64,000 nt of DNA from Advenella kashmirensis W13003 (GTDB lineage Bacteria > Pseudomonadota > Gammaproteobacteria > Burkholderiales > Burkholderiaceae_B), in the NCBI RefSeq assembly GCF_000506985.1, contig NZ_KI650982.1, positions 310,001 through 374,000 of the forward strand, given 5' to 3'. Both the position numbers and the translations under genes were made by a program. Positions 62,689 to 64,000 of this stretch are shown in pieces. The notes under the pieces were generated by a model. It was not told where the DNA came from, did not search any database, and saw nothing but the letters and a program-made list of their open reading frames with translations. Each line of letters starts with the position of its first letter. Within the stretch, counting starts at the first letter, position 1.

Positions 62689-63891
62689 TCATGAATGATG
62701 CTCCTGGATTTTATCGGCTCGCGTATGCGGCAAAAAACGCCAGAAAATAACAGCAGAAACAAGACCGAATCCGCCCGTCAGCGTGATACCCGCCCCCAGC
62801 GAGACCAGTGCGGTCATGCCCGAAAGCACAAAAGGCCCCGCGCTGGTGCCAACGTCGCTGATCAGGCGCCACAATCCCAGAAACTCGGTGCGACCATGAA
62901 CCGGCGAGGCGTCTGCGCCCAATGTCATATTGATGCCCGAACCAAAGCCATTTCCCAGGCCCATCAGCATCGCCACGACAACAAACGGTATGGCGGTGGT
63001 GGTCAGGGGCATCAATGCGAATGCCGCACCCATAATCAGCGTACATGGCAGGGCCACCCAGAGCCGTCCCCATTCATCCATGATTTTGCCCGCCGGATAA
63101 AACATGATCATATCTGCGGCCGAGGAGATACCAAATATGACCGATGTGGCAGCCGGGCTCAGGCCGATATAATCGGCCCACAATGGAATGACAATCTGCC
63201 TGGCAGCGCGCATGGCACTAATCAGCATGACCGCCAGTCCCAGGGATAAGAAGACCGCTGCATGCTCGCTGGCTATCTGTCGCATGCGTGGCCGCATAAC
63301 AGGCACATCCTGTACTTTGGGTTCGACTTCCAGATCGGGCATCAGCCAGGTCAGCACCGTCGCAGCGACCAGGGCCGCCACGCCCACCCAATACGCACCG
63401 GACAGTCCCATGAAATGCATGACGCCCGCCCCGGCAAACGGCCCGGCAAACATGCCGATACGATTGACGCCGCCCAGAATGGACAAGGCGCGGGCCCGCA
63501 TATAAAACGGCACCGCCTCGATCATATAGGTTTGCCGGGCAAGAAAAAAGACGGAAGTCGACACCCCGATCAATAAGGCGGCCAGCGCCAGCAACCCGGT
63601 ATGTGTCGCAAAAATACACAAAAACAAGGCAATGATCGTAATGAACGACGCCCCCAGCAGCGCCCGCCGTTCGCCGATGCGCGCCGTAATCAATGCAGCG
63701 GGGATATTGGCTGCCAGAGAACCCAGCCCGATCAGAGCAATGATCAGGCCCGCCAGCGCGGGCGTTGCACCCATATCACGCGCTGTCAACGCAATGACAG
63801 GCAATATCGCCCCGTTGGCAAAACCGAAAAGCAGCGAAGGGCCGTAAGCAGGAATGGCAATGCTTTTTAAACTGAAACTGCTGTCTGCCAT
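62689..63891 (-). CDS. MFS transporter
   Basis: A 400-residue major facilitator protein with about 12 hydrophobic segments. The N-terminal half has the loop motif AALITARIGERRALLGASFI (the GxxxDRxGRR-like region), and the second half LSPAATSVIFGISSAADMIM and YPAGKIMDEWGRLW. The substrate is unknown. ATG 63891 has AAGGG upstream. Transcribed toward sodC. Confidence 0.87.
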   Translation of the reverse strand: MADSSFSLKSIAIPAYGPSLLFGFANGAILPVIALTARDMGATPALAGLIIALIGLGSLAANIPAALITARIGERRALLGASFITIIALFLCIFATHTGLLALAALLIGVSTSVFFLARQTYMIEAVPFYMRARALSILGGVNRIGMFAGPFAGAGVMHFMGLSGAYWVGVAALVAATVLTWLMPDLEVEPKVQDVPVMRPRMRQIASEHAAVFLSLGLAVMLISAMRAARQIVIPLWADYIGLSPAATSVIFGISSAADMIMFYPAGKIMDEWGRLWVALPCTLIMGAAFALMPLTTTAIPFVVVAMLMGLGNGFGSGINMTLGADASPVHGRTEFLGLWRLISDVGTSAGPFVLSGMTALVSLGAGITLTGGFGLVSAVIFWRFLPHTRADKIQEHHS

Positions 63892-63972
63892 GTAACGCCC
63901 TTGCTCATATTTGATGATGTAGCAACATTTTACTCCCACGGCCCACGACAGTGGCGGGGAAAGACGGCCCGG

Positions 63973-64000
63973 TCAGCTCAGGCAAACCGGCCTGAGCTGA
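63973..64000. terminator. Perfect inverted repeat at the window edge
   Basis: TCAGCTCAGGC (63973-63983) and GCCTGAGCTGA (63990-64000) form an 11-base perfect stem with a 6-base loop. It is probably a terminator of a gene beyond the right edge; the flanking U-tract cannot be seen. Confidence 0.55.

Overview
The window looks like chromosomal DNA of a betaproteobacterium of the order Burkholderiales, most likely family Alcaligenaceae (Bordetella, Achromobacter and Advenella relatives). This rests on the gene content: Bug-type tricarboxylate-transporter binding proteins, a phasin, an aat-bpt-pyrD block, dusB-fis-purH-ruvC-ruvA order, an hmuRSTUV haem locus, ThiO-ThiS-ThiG order, and a moderately GC-rich coding sequence. 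The genus is an inference. Genes are densely packed, and only two gaps exceed 300 bases. No phage, complete insertion sequence, CRISPR array or rRNA operon is visible. One tRNA gene (Cys, anticodon GCA) is present.

Layout. 1-11.3 kb is catabolic and regulatory. It holds a Tat-type Bug receptor (cut by the window edge), a GntR regulator facing a PEP-mutase/isocitrate-lyase-type enzyme, a Bug receptor coupled to an AspA/AstE-like deacylase with a divergent LysR regulator, an acyl-CoA synthetase, an Ada-type DNA repair protein with an eroded zinc site, and a compact set of sugar-acid dehydratase, RraA/HMG-aldolase-like protein and GntR regulator. 11.4-15 kb holds tRNA-Cys, an orphan 81-residue protein, an AadA-like nucleotidyltransferase, a YeeE/YedE sulfur transporter and a lipoprotein. 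15-24.2 kb holds a very large OmpA-family protein with an acidic repeat linker, the phenylalanine hydroxylase pair phhA/phhB, a conserved hypothetical, a Nudix hydrolase, aat, bpt, pyrD and a phasin. 24.5-33.8 kb holds an IclR regulator, a CinA-like protein, an EI24 membrane protein, a thioredoxin-like protein, a DEAD-box helicase, azlCD, a zinc-finger protein, an NTF2-like protein, a YheT hydrolase, a CtaG-like protein and a TM2-like protein.

34-43.5 kb is the housekeeping core: a UbiH-like hydroxylase, dusB, fis, purH, ruvC and ruvA, then a complete TRAP transporter (DctP, DctQ, DctM) lying between ruvA and ruvB. 43.7-47.8 kb is an iron-siderophore island: an AraC regulator, a TonB receptor with a Fur-like site, and an FhuF-like reductase. 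47.9-53.7 kb has recQ, a small exported protein, thiO-thiS-thiG and a second azlCD pair. 53.9-60.1 kb is a haem uptake operon read on the minus strand in the order hmuR, hmuS, hmuT, hmuU, hmuV, again preceded by a Fur-like site. The end holds a patatin-like lipoprotein, a Cu/Zn superoxide dismutase and an MFS transporter.

The points most worth a second look are: the Ada protein that keeps the acceptor cysteine but has lost three of four zinc cysteines; the dehydratase plus RraA-like pair, which could form an uncharacterised aldonate pathway; TGCA-N-TGCA palindromes shared by the phasin and IclR promoters; the 899-residue DUF937-like/OmpA fusion with in-frame DNA repeats and three GKTTTF peptide motifs kept despite different codons; a haem receptor lacking the expected histidine between its YRAP and DPDL boxes; and the TRAP operon splitting ruvA from ruvB. 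All family calls were made by reading motifs, and no database search was run.
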